Source: Cheiracanthium punctorium
Lineage: Eukaryota > Arthropoda > Arachnida > Araneae > Cheiracanthiidae
Assembly: GCA_038373885.1 (NCBI GenBank)
Contig: JAWZYV010013024.1
Location: forward strand, 62,001 to 126,000
Length of the DNA stretch: 64,000 nucleotides
Reading direction: 5' to 3'
Shown: piece by piece, positions 21,079 to 30,781 of the stretch
How positions within the stretch are numbered: position 1 is the stretch's first letter
Layout: each line of letters starts with the position of its first letter
Notes under the pieces: generated by a model
Databases searched by the model: none
What the model was told of the DNA's origin: nothing
Seen by the model: only the letters and a program-made list of their open reading frames with translations
Program-made: the position numbers and the translations under genes

Positions 21079-23715
21079 TTAAATCCTACTTAGGCAATCA
21101 GCATGTTTTATGCTTTTCCCCGGTTTATGCTCCGTGGTGTAATTGTACGGTTGAAGTGCTAACGCCCACCTCATTAACCTTTGATTTTTGCCCGAATTAG
21201 TCTTTAACCATACTAGGGGATGGTGGTCGGTTTCAATTTTGAAATTTTGACCGTCCAGATATGGTCTTAGCTTTTTTATGCCGAAAATAACGGCGGCACA
21301 TTCTTTTTCAGTCGCCCCGTGTTTTTTTTCTGGACCCGTGAATTTTCGACTTAAATATAAAATGGGATGTTCTTCGCCATTCTTGCGCTGCGCAAGAATC
21401 ACACCCACTCCTTTATCCGATGCATCAGTTTGGAGAATGAATTCCTGCTTGTAGTCAGGGGCATACAGAACAGGACTTTCTGTTAGTTTCTTTTTAACCG
21501 CTTGGAAAGCTTCTTCCATTTCAGGCGTCCAGTCTATCTTTTCTTTTCGCGTTTTTCCCTTTAAAGCGCGAGTGAGTGGTTCTACTATAACTGCGTAATT
21601 CGGCAGATAATGGGAATAATATCCAATTAACCCTAAGATTTTTCTAATCTCTGTTTTGGTAGTAGGGGTAGGAAAATCGAGTACGGCCTTTACCTTTGCC
21701 TCCGCAGGGGTTCTCCGGCCTCCGCCTACCATGTGACTTAAATACTTCTCACAATCTTGTGCGAACTTACACTTCGCGGGTTTAATTTTTAATTTAGCCT
21801 CTGCTAATTTCTCTAGAATCACATCTATGTGCTTAAGATGGTCTTCCCAGGTGCTGGAAAATATTGCTATGTCATCCAAATACGGTACGCAAAATTGTTC
21901 GCATCCCGCTAAAAGCATTGACATAAATTTACTGAATTGATAAGGAGCATTTACTAAACCGAAAGGCATGACCAGGGGTTTAAAGGTTCCGAAAGTGGTT
22001 GCAAATGTTGCATATCTTTGAGCTCTGGGGGTCAAAGGGATCTGCCAATATCCCTTGGTCAGATCGATGACGGTTATAAATTTTGCGGCTGCCACTAATT
22101 CGACCCTTTCCTCAATATTGGGTAAGGGAAAGTATTCTGTGCGGGTCAAGGAGTTAAGCTTTCGATAATCTATACAAGGTCTAGGGTCCCTTCCCGGCAC
22201 TTCTACTAATAAGAGGGGTGAAACAAAATCAGACTCCGCAACTTCTATTATCTTAAGCTCTAACATACGTTTTATTTCATGCTTAAGTATTTCCGTTTGT
22301 CTTGGAGAGGTTCGGTAAGGTTTAATCCGAAACGGTTGCTCTGTAATTAACTGTATATCATGTTCGTTCAGATCCGTGCGGCCTGGATTATTCGAAAATA
22401 ATTTCCTGTGTTTATTAAGTAAATTGTCTAGCACCTCAATCTGAGCGGGCGTACATTTCTCTGTGAGCCCACTTTCGCTTACGATTTCTGAGAAATCAAA
22501 TACATCTGGAGTGGCATTCGGGTAAGAGATTTCTAAATCCGCCTCTAAAGATTCCTGATCCGACATTAACAAATTTACAAACTCTACACGCCTGTAATAT
22601 GGTTTCAGTAAATTGACGTGATAGATTTGAGAGCTTTCTCTTCTTCCAGGCACTTTCACTATATAGTTTGTTTCTGATAATTTGCTCTCTATCACACCTG
22701 GCCCAATCCAGTCTACTGATAGTTTGTGTGGCTTTGAAGTAGCCATAACTAGAACTTCATCGCCAGGTTTAAAATTTCTCTCTACCGTGTCCCTATCATA
22801 CCAAAATTTCCTCTTATCCCTAGTAATTTCCATAATTTCTACAGCCAACTCCTGACATCTTTTTAATCTATTTATTAATGTAAAAATTTGCTCAGTAACG
22901 AAAGTGTTTTCTTCCTCTGGGCATGTCCACTTTTCAAACAGTAAGACTTCGGGAGTCCCCAAGTTTCTTCCGTACACTAGCTCTGCGGGAGAGAATCCCG
23001 TCGATTCGTGTGTTACTGTGCGTAGGGCCAACAAAGCGCAGGGTAGATTTTTTTCCCAACTACTCCCATTTTCGAGACACAAAACCTTCAACAATCTTTT
23101 AACAGATCGATGCCATCTCTCAATAGCGTTGCTCTGTGGCCTATGAACACTAGAGTGAACTACCTTTATCCCAAATTTCTCGAAAAACGCGGAAGTGAGA
23201 GCACTCGTGAAGCATGTTCCGAGATCGCACTGAACTTCTTTAGGAAAACCTAGACGGCTGAAAACAAGCATCAATCCGTCTATAACCGATTCTGATTTAG
23301 TATCAGCTAAAGGTATAGCGTCTGGCCATCTCGATGCCAGGCATAAACTGGTCAAAAGATACTTGTTATGATTATCAGATTCAATTAGGGGGCCTACTAT
23401 ATCACAATTTATTCTCGAAAAGACTTCTGAAATAATAGGGACCAGTTTTAAGGGAGCCTTCTTGGCCTCACCACCTTTACTAAATTTTTGACATGGGTCA
23501 CAGGTCTTAACAAAATTTTCCGCTTCTTTTACGATATTTGGCCAAAAATAATGTCGCAACAACTTATCTTTAGTTTTCGTAGCGCCTAAATGAGCTGAAA
23601 TGCCTTCGTGGCATAACGTCAAAATATCTTGCCTAAATTTAGTAGGAACAATGACCTGCTTCCTCTTCTCTCCCCTATGATCGGTCGCTAACCGAAACAG
23701 TGTATCATTTTCCAC
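21079..23715 (-). CDS. Retrotransposon Pol, integrase-first (unit 2)
   Basis: 878 codons, collinear with the unit-1 ORF. Zinc finger, integrase triad, GPY/F-like module, YLDD and RNase H acidic residues are all retained. It differs from unit 1 at four residues that I could see: V656E, G660S, N798K and Y799H. As in unit 1, the ORF opens with GTG right after an in-frame TGA (23716-23718), and the coding remnant upstream stops at the duplicated junction. It is a segmental copy, so an intact frame here need not mean recent transposition. Confidence 0.9.
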   Translation of the reverse strand: MENDTLFRLATDHRGEKRKQVIVPTKFRQDILTLCHEGISAHLGATKTKDKLLRHYFWPNIVKEAENFVKTCDPCQKFSKGGEAKKAPLKLVPIISEVFSRINCDIVGPLIESDNHNKYLLTSLCLASRWPDAIPLADTKSESVIDGLMLVFSRLGFPKEVQCDLGTCFTSALTSAFFEKFGIKVVHSSVHRPQSNAIERWHRSVKRLLKVLCLENGSSWEKNLPCALLALRTVTHESTGFSPAELVYGRNLGTPEVLLFEKWTCPEEENTFVTEQIFTLINRLKRCQELAVEIMEITRDKRKFWYDRDTVERNFKPGDEVLVMATSKPHKLSVDWIGPGVIESKLSETNYIVKVPGRRESSQIYHVNLLKPYYRRVEFVNLLMSDQESLEADLEISYPNATPDVFDFSEIVSESGLTEKCTPAQIEVLDNLLNKHRKLFSNNPGRTDLNEHDIQLITEQPFRIKPYRTSPRQTEILKHEIKRMLELKIIEVAESDFVSPLLLVEVPGRDPRPCIDYRKLNSLTRTEYFPLPNIEERVELVAAAKFITVIDLTKGYWQIPLTPRAQRYATFATTFGTFKPLVMPFGLVNAPYQFSKFMSMLLAGCEQFCVPYLDDIAIFSSTWEDHLKHIDVILEKLAEAKLKIKPAKCKFAQDCEKYLSHMVGGGRRTPAEAKVKAVLDFPTPTTKTEIRKILGLIGYYSHYLPNYAVIVEPLTRALKGKTRKEKIDWTPEMEEAFQAVKKKLTESPVLYAPDYKQEFILQTDASDKGVGVILAQRKNGEEHPILYLSRKFTGPEKKHGATEKECAAVIFGIKKLRPYLDGQNFKIETDHHPLVWLKTNSGKNQRLMRWALALQPYNYTTEHKPGKSIKHADCLSRI

Positions 23716-23861
23716 TCAATATTCTCGATTATTTTCTTGTCTCGCCTTTTCCCATAGTCCTGCAAGGGAAGTGTCACTACTTTGTTCACTCTTCAATTCC
23801 TCTGCTGTGATCTGAACTAAACTTTCCGGACTTTCTTTAGAAAACTCGGGTAGATCACAGC
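23716..23861 (-). pseudogene. Upstream Pol remnant closed by TGA (unit 2)
   Basis: Same truncated pre-integrase segment and same in-frame TGA as at 11897-12042. The frame is cut by the filler junction. Confidence 0.7.
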
Positions 23862-23906
23862 GGGTAGGTCACAGCAAAAGAGGCGTTTACAGAAAACGCC
23901 TCTTTT
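23848..23906. other. Unit 2/unit 3 junction, identical templated filler
   Basis: The 14-bp direct duplication and 13-bp hairpin seen at 12029-12087 recur here unchanged. The repair event therefore happened once and was then copied, for example by unequal crossing over between units. Confidence 0.8.
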
Positions 23907-24167
23907 CATCCCATCCTTCGAAACCTACCGTCGAATTGCCACAGTTTGTAATCTCCCTCTTTCAAGATATTCTCCTCTCTTTTGTTACATTTTCCTTATC
24001 TTTAAATCATTGTCCGAAAGTCTGGGAAAGTTCTTCAAAAGACGGCCAAGTAAAATGAGCGGGGAAATCAAAAAGGGGTTTGACAGTTCCGAGCATGAAG
24101 CTCGAGGTTCCGAGTTCCCTTGGGACTCATTGTAAGTGCAACTTACTGGGTGGCCTTTATTTGAAGT

Positions 24168-24257
24168 AGAGACCTGCACGGGCAGGGCAGGTCCGGTTTG
24201 TGAAAGCCCACGGGTACGGGATTTATAAATATGTTGTTAACGGGCCGGCCCGGACTC
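24168..24257. mobile_element. Truncated GC-rich MITE (unit 3)
   Basis: Left ~90 bases of the 13-bp-TIR MITE, from the ATTTGAAGT flank through GGGCCGGCCCGGACTC, then cut by the unit-3 deletion. Confidence 0.65.
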
Positions 24258-24258
24258 A

Positions 24259-24475
24259 AAATGCAAGCAGGTGCAATATTGGCGGGGGGGCACTTGTGCA
24301 ATATTGGCGGGGGGGACTTGCACCTGCTTGTTACAAGCAGGTGCAAAATTAGCGGGCTGTGAAAATTCATCTTGTTCCAAGCAGGTGCAATATTGGCGGG
24401 GGGGGGGGGGCACGGCAACCGCCTGTACATTTCAATTCTCCGTTCGAATATAAAAATGAGACTATAAACTCTACA
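24259..24475 (-). mobile_element. Truncated, internally scrambled LTR (unit 3)
   Basis: The LTR's terminal ~210 bases up to CTCTACA, preceded by two extra copies of GCAGGTGCAATATTGGCGGG (one missing its first bases) and a reversed CACCTGCTTG. The breakpoint thus lies in the LTR's own short repeats and shows several template switches. Confidence 0.7.
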
Positions 24476-24709
24476 GCACCCTCCCCTCAAAACAATTTTT
24501 CGGGAGGTTTGGAGAAGAAAAATTGGAAACACTATATAACACTGGTAGCAAGAATTAATTCCTACTGCAATTTGCTATAGAGTATTTTTACAGATTTGAA
24601 ATTTATTACCTGCATTTAAACACTAAAATAATATTATATGAAAAATTAACCACATATTTATGAGTAATAATAGTAAAAGTTTATACAAAGAAATATTTAC
24701 ATTTTTTTT

Positions 24710-25993
24710 TTAAATCCTACTTAGGCAATCAGCATGTTTTATGCTTTTCCCCGGTTTATGCTCCGTGGTGTAATTGTACGGTTGAAGTGCTAACGCCCAC
24801 CTCATTAACCTTTGATTTTTGCCCGAATTAGTCTTTAACCATACTAGGGGATGGTGGTCGGTTTCAATTTTGAAATTTTGACCGTCCAGATATGGTCTTA
24901 GCTTTTTTATGCCGAAAATAACGGCGGCACATTCTTTTTCAGTCGCCCCGTGTTTTTTTTCTGGACCCGTGAATTTTCGACTTAAATATAAAATGGGATG
25001 TTCTTCGCCATTCTTGCGCTGCGCAAGAATCACACCCACTCCTTTATCCGATGCATCAGTTTGGAGAATGAATTCCTGCTTGTAGTCAGGGGCATACAGA
25101 ACAGGACTTTCTGTTAGTTTCTTTTTAACCGCTTGGAAAGCTTCTTCCATTTCAGGCGTCCAGTCTATCTTTTCTTTTCGCGTTTTTCCCTTTAAAGCGC
25201 GAGTGAGTGGTTCTACTATAACTGCGTAATTCGGCAGATAATGGGAATAATATCCAATTAACCCTAAGATTTTTCTAATCTCTGTTTTGGTAGTAGGGGT
25301 AGGAAAATCGAGTACGGCCTTTACCTTTGCCTCCGCAGGGGTTCTCCGGCCTCCGCCTACCATGTGACTTAAATACTTCTCACAATCTTGTGCGAACTTA
25401 CACTTCGCGGGTTTAATTTTTAATTTAGCCTCTGCTAATTTCTCTAGAATCACATCTATGTGCTTAAGATGGTCTTCCCAGGTGCTGGAAAATATTGCTA
25501 TGTCATCCAAATACGGTACGCAAAATTGTTCGCATCCCGCTAAAAGCATTGACATAAATTTACTGAATTGATAAGGAGCATTTACTAAACCGAAAGGCAT
25601 GACCAGGGGTTTAAAGGTTCCGAAAGTGGTTGCAAATGTTGCATATCTTTGAGCTCTGGGGGTCAAAGGGATCTGCCAATATCCCTTGGTCAGATCGATG
25701 ACGGTTATAAATTTTGCGGCTGCCACTAATTCGACCCTTTCCTCAATATTGGGTAAGGGAAAGTATTCTGTGCGGGTCAAGGAGTTAAGCTTTCGATAAT
25801 CTATACAAGGTCTAGGGTCCCTTCCCGGCACTTCTACTAATAAGAGGGGTGAAACAAAATCAGACTCCGCAACTTCTATTATCTTAAGCTCTAACATACG
25901 TTTTATTTCATGCTTAAGTATTTCCGTTTGTCTTGGAGAGGTTCGGTAAGGTTTAATCCGAAACGGTTGCTCTGTAATTAACTGTATATCATG
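24710..25993 (-). pseudogene. Retrotransposon Pol, RT-RNase H part only (unit 3)
   Basis: Contains the reverse transcriptase palm with YLDD and the full RNase H, ending HADCLSRI. The Pol sequence continues to about 25993, where it is joined to Helitron DNA, so integrase and the front of RT are lost. It carries the unit-2 variants (EKYLSHM, KKHGATE). The Met at 25897 is internal and no start is expected. Confidence 0.85.
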
Positions 25994-26859
25994 CGCCTTC
26001 GCGGCGCCACTACGCGAAATTCAGGCAGACTGGTTATTATATTGATGACTGGAAACTGTTTATTTTTTTTACGTTGGTGCGTATGCATTAGTGATAAAAG
26101 ACTACATATTAGAACTGAGATAGATAGAATGGAAGAAGCCTAGCCACGTCAAATTCTCGGTAACTCGGATCGTTGGCAATCCCTGTGTTCATTTTTTTTC
26201 TCTTTGCAGCGGGGAAATCCCATGTCTTTTTTTTTATCACTGCAGCAGGAGGATTCTCATTCCAGCCTACCCACGTCCAATTTCCGGTAACCTCTGTACG
26301 CCAACAGATGCCATGTTCATTTCTTTTTCGTTGCAGTGGGAAGTCCCATGTCTCTTTTTTATCGCTGCAGCGGGAGGATTCACATTCTTCCCCTTTACAA
26401 TTTCATACTGACGATTGGGCTCTATTTTTTTATGAGTTGAGTAGGTATTAGCGATAAATGACTGTTAGAACACAGACAGGTAGAAGAGGAGAAATCTAGC
26501 CACGTTTAGTTCCCGGTAGCCTCTACGCCATCGGGTGCTTTCTTCTTTTTTTTTCTATTTTGCAGCGGGAAGATCCATGTCCTTTTTTTTATCATTGCAG
26601 CGGGAAGTCCGATGTCCTTTTTTTTATCACTGCAGCGGGAGGATTCACATTCCAGCCTAGCGAAGTCCAATTCCTGCCAACCTCTGTATTCTATTAGGTG
26701 CCGTGTTAATTTTTTGTTGTTGTTGTTGCAGCGGGAAATCCCGTGTCCTTTTTTTATCATTCCAGCGGGAGGATTCACATTCCTTCCCTTAACAATCTAT
26801 ATTTAAGGTAAATGGCATTTCTCATTCATTGCACGGGCAACGCCGGGCCATGCTGCTAG
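25994..26859 (+). mobile_element. 5'-truncated Helitron (unit 3)
   Basis: The Helitron's right part, from the CTTCGCG/GCCACTACGCG region to the terminal CTAG (26856-26859) followed by T. The join at 25993 contains GCGCC...GGCGC facing each other (25994-26008), with a small change relative to units 1 and 2. Confidence 0.8.
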
Positions 26860-27209
26860 TACCTGTATAAAACCACAAAAGAAAACATTATAATTTCATT
26901 ATAAATAATTAAAAGGGATTAATTTTTTTATTTACCAATCTCTAAAAGTAATTTAACTTAAAATAAAACAAAAAGTGACATAATGTAAATTAATATAAAT
27001 GATTAACAGAAAAAAAGGCATTAAACGTATGTTTGCTCCCTGCATTTCTCCACTACAGAAAATTTTTCATTTCATTTTAAAGCATTAAAAAATTTTCTTT
27101 TGAGTTATAATTTCAAACAAAAAAAGGTCTACATGTGAAATATTAATTAGTCAAGTCCCCCCCCCCCAATTTCTTTTTCAATCAATATTTTCCCTGATTG
27201 GAGAAACAT

Positions 27210-27465
27210 GAAAACAATATTCAGAAATGTTGGAAACAGTATTGCTCAATGTCAAAAAATAATATTTAGGAATATCAGAAAAAGATATTCCTGGATATCT
27301 GAAAACAATATTCAGAAATGCTGGAAACCAATATTGCTCAATGTCAAAAAATAATATTTACGAATATCAGAAAAAGATATTCCTGGATATCTGAAAAAAA
27401 ATATTCAGAAATGTTGGAAACTGATATCTCTGAATGTCAAAAAATGATATTCAGGAATATCATTT
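27210..27465 (+). repeat. 91-bp tandem repeat (unit 3)
   Basis: Third occurrence of the three-copy 91-bp array, identical by eye to unit 2. Confidence 0.85.
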
Positions 27466-27680
27466 ACGGGGGGTCCATTTAATATTGCCCAATATTATAA
27501 TTTTGATATTGGGCAATATCTCTGTGCTACCTGGGTAGTCTAAAGCAATGTAAAATTTTTTGGGAGAAGGTGATTTATTTAAAAAACTTCATTTTACGTA
27601 TCCAAAGTGTATAATAAAGCAGAATGTTACCCTTTAACTATCCTTGGGAGGCTGAAGCTTCTTAGTACCTACTCTGGATC

Positions 27681-28984
27681 CAGAGCCTGATTACCACACG
27701 GGCATGCGGGGCAATAGCCCGGGTCCCCGGAAAAATAAGGTCCCCCAAATCTCCCGATTTATTGTTATCACGATTTATTACATATTCATATATACAGCAA
27801 ATAGTAAATTTTTTGCAAGTAAATTTCCTTTCTAATATCTACATAATTTTTAACAATAAATGGACTTGGAGATTTATTTTCTGTTCTTCTAATTCAATGG
27901 TCTTTAAGACTCGTGGATCAATAAACAATAAGTTAGTAGTTTTTGAAAACGTATGGTATGGCCCTTGTAGCGTTTTGGGAGTGTGCAGAAATTTTAATGT
28001 TGAGAAAGACTCAAAAGTGTAACGATAACGAATTTAATTAGAACACTCATACATATTCTCTTGGCTACATAAACCGTGCAGGTTCGAAATATAGAAGATC
28101 GAATTGTCCCGCGTGAAGATGTCACTGCTCGAAGAAACTGTCCGGAGCCACTGTCCAGGTCGATCCACGAGACAGGATGGAATTATCCAGCGTGAAGATA
28201 TCACTGCTCGAAGAAACTGTCCGGAAAAGTCCGGAGCCACTGTCCAGGTTGATCTACGAGACAGGATGTCTCTGCCCCAAAAATTGGTCTCGGCGAATCG
28301 GTGGTCGATTCCCGGAATCTTTTTCGAAAATTACAATCAACGTAGTGCGTCCTAGACGCGTCCGCTCAGGGCTCCTGTCTCTCTCTGAGTCCCCGTTCTC
28401 AACCTCTACATTTTCCTTTCCCTCTCAAAAATCACCTGCTTGTTACAAGCAGGTGCAAAATTAGCGGGCTGTGAAAATTCATCTTGTTCCAAGCAGGTGC
28501 AATATTGGCGGGGGGGGGGGGGCACGGCAACCGCCTGTACATTTCAATTCTCCGTTCGAATATAAAACTGAGACTATAAACTCTACACCCTATATATGCT
28601 TATCACAAAGTATCCATTAGTTAACATTTTTTATTTCACGATGAAGGAAAGAAAATTTCGAACTTTTTGGTGCATCAAGAAAATTTTTTGGAGTGAGAAA
28701 CTTTGCTCTCGTGCCTCGTAACTGCCATTCCTTGAATTAGCGCACCCATGCGCTAATAATACAAACGGACTAAAAAAATATTAAAATCACTTTTAAATAG
28801 ATAGTCTTATTCTAAATAAGTATAAATAAATAGGTAATTTTTAATTCAATATTAATATTCTTTTAAAATGTTTTATTTTTATGTCGGGAAAATGCAACAG
28901 CAAACAAAAATGCTTGTGATAGTATAGGGGCCCCAAAATAACCTCTTTGCTCGGGGGGCCCCGTCGACCTATGATCAGGCTCTG
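27681..28984. mobile_element. Complete hAT-type MITE carrying the solo LTR
   Basis: Left end CAGAGCCTGATTACC (27681) and right end ...GATCAGGCTCTG (28984) are inverted. They are flanked by TCTGGATC (27673-27680) and CCTGGATC (28985-28992), a 7/8-matching 8-bp duplication. Without the LTR and one CCCT copy it is about 680 bp. It is itself inserted in the right part of a CAGTGGCGGATCCAG-type MITE, whose last bases (CCTGGATCCGCCACT) follow at 28985. Confidence 0.75.
27966..28587 (-). mobile_element. Solo LTR of the INT-first retrotransposon
   Basis: 622-bp LTR with TGTAG...CTACA ends and CCCT on both sides (27962-27965 and 28588-28591), which is a clean 4-bp target duplication. No internal retrotransposon DNA adjoins it. 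It marks the true LTR borders and the original insertion site. It could arise by LTR-LTR recombination, or by recombination within the array. Confidence 0.85.
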
Positions 28985-28992
28985 CCTGGATC

Positions 28993-30519
28993 CGCCACTC
29001 GCTGGTCAGGTGAGTTGTCACAAATTTCATTGCCTGCACTGCTACCACTGTGTTTAAATCTGTGTTCCTTTGGTTACTTCCCACACATCGGCACGCCAAG
29101 AGATCGCCAACAATTTCACCCCCTTTTCAAGAACGATCAGTGCGTGACCCTGCAGATCTAGACTCACGGAAAATATCACGAGGATGGCCCCCGTTCTAAA
29201 GTGGGGATGGCAAAAGCGGGAAGATAGCAACCCATAAATTACTCCAGCCAGTGTCATTCGGAGATGTCTAGCAAGGGTATAATAAGAGTTCCTTTATCAG
29301 CAGCAATAATTAAAACTTGTCTTTAGAAAAATATTTTAAAACGCTAGACGCATCGCACTTACTATCGCTTATTTTGAAAAAAAAATTAATATTTTATTCT
29401 TTTTTTTTCACGATTTTAAAATACGCTAATTTTAATTTAAAATGCGTGCGCTCACTGTCTCAGGAAGGAAGGAAAAAAAGAAGAGAAGGGAAATTCGAAA
29501 AAAGAAAATTGCGTTAACTATTTGCATATATTTACCTCAAAATTTACTTATTCGTTTTAGTTGTGGACGCAGGATCTTATTTTAGGCTGGGTATTCGGAG
29601 CACGTGACATGGCGCTTCCATTTTTTGGTTGTCCTAGAAACTGCACAGATAGTATCAAAACACGTACTAAAATAATCTTTCACACATTATGAAGATTTAA
29701 TTTCTACCTGAAAATCAAAGTAAATTATCTGAATATTTTAATTGAATCCAACAAATTATTCGAAGAGTTTAGTTTCATAAATTGACATTTATTTTCCTAT
29801 TTTATAAAGATAGTTGAAAGTTATGCATAAATGTATAAATTTAATAATATCATATCTGATGCTAATAACTAATAAGTAGTTCGATAAAATCCTCTAAAGT
29901 TTTAGACATTCTAAAATTTAAACTTTTGGTCCGAGAAAAGAGAAAATTAGATTTTTTTTTTTTTTCGGAAACATATATCGTAATTTAATGTGTTCTCTTG
30001 AGTATTTGTAGAGCCTGAAATATTTGTCCCATCAACCGTATATAGAACATTGTAAAAGTGTAAAAAAACAAAAAAAAAACCTGTTAAATTCTTTTTAAAA
30101 GCATTTTCTTAAATTCATGTTAAATATTTTTTGCAATTCCTCTAAAGAACTCTTAAGCAATGTGACAGAGGCGTTTAAAAGTTTAATGTTAAGAAAATTT
30201 TCATGCACAGGTGATTTGTGAAACGTAAATTAATTTCATTTAAGTAATATTCCACAACATTTTTTTTTTTCGGGTTTTCCCGCAAGTACCCTGCAGAGGG
30301 TGTTCACACATTTTTGTAACGATTTTGCAAAGATATATATAGAAATAAATATAAGAATTTTATTTTCTAATGTGTTCAGTCTGATAGCCCTTTCTTTGAA
30401 CCATCATATTGCATCTTGATTTCAAAGATGAAAGTCCTTTTCTTAAAACATCAAGGCTGATATTGTTCCACTCCTCCATCACAATCTTCTAGTAATATAA
30501 TCTTTTGTAGTAATATATG
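28993..30519. other. Unassigned non-coding sequence
   Basis: Mixed-composition stretch (28993-29280) followed by AT-rich DNA with homopolymer runs. No splice-supported ORF or repeat was recognised. Confidence 0.4.
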
Positions 30520-30529
30520 AATGTATCTT

Positions 30530-30771
30530 GTGTTTGCGTGATTATGGCAACGCTATACTAGGGTAATCTGCCAAGGATGGGAAGGTGCCTAGGTAGGAGA
30601 ACTTTCTAAGGGGTTCTAAAGCGTATTCACGTTACATCTGGAAAAAAACCTACCAAAAAACCAGACTGTTAGATCGACAGCTGCTCGATGGGACCCGATC
30701 CCGGGACCTTCACTCTTCGGCCGTCAACCATTTTCAGTGACATATAACTACTGTGCGATGGTAAGGCTATA
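30530..30771 (-). mobile_element. Full-length tRNA-derived SINE
   Basis: 242 bp flanked by 10-bp target duplications AATGTATCTT (30520-30529 and 30772-30781). On the minus strand a box-A-like CCATCGCACAGTAGTTA and a box-B-like GGTCCCGGGATCGGGTCCC form a tRNA-like head. The body CCAGATGTAACGTGAATACG and the segment AGAACCCCTTAGAAAG follow. There is no A-tail. It would be transcribed by RNA polymerase III and mobilised by a partner LINE not seen here. Confidence 0.8.
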
Positions 30772-30781
30772 AATGTATCTT

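Larger units (their letters stand above)
12067..23885. repeat. Segmental tandem duplication, unit 2 (~11.82 kb)
   Basis: Full second copy of the segment, in the same orientation as unit 1 with no gap other than the filler junction. Several variants separate it from unit 1 and are shared with unit 3: four amino acids in Pol (compared only where unit 3 retains them) and TTTAGTTCCCGG versus TTCAGTTCCCGG in the Helitron. Unit 3 therefore derives from a unit-2-like copy. Confidence 0.9.
23886..28587. repeat. Segmental duplication, unit 3 (deleted and rearranged)
   Basis: Consists of three pieces of the unit. (i) 23886-24257 matches the first ~370 bases of unit 2. (ii) About 24259-25993 holds the end of the LTR, polypurine tract and RT-RNase H part of pol. 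(iii) About 25994-28587 runs from the middle of the Helitron to the end of the LTR. The joins delete about 8 kb of flank at 24258, and integrase plus the next unit's left half at 25993. Beyond 28587 comes sequence not found in the other units. Confidence 0.85.
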
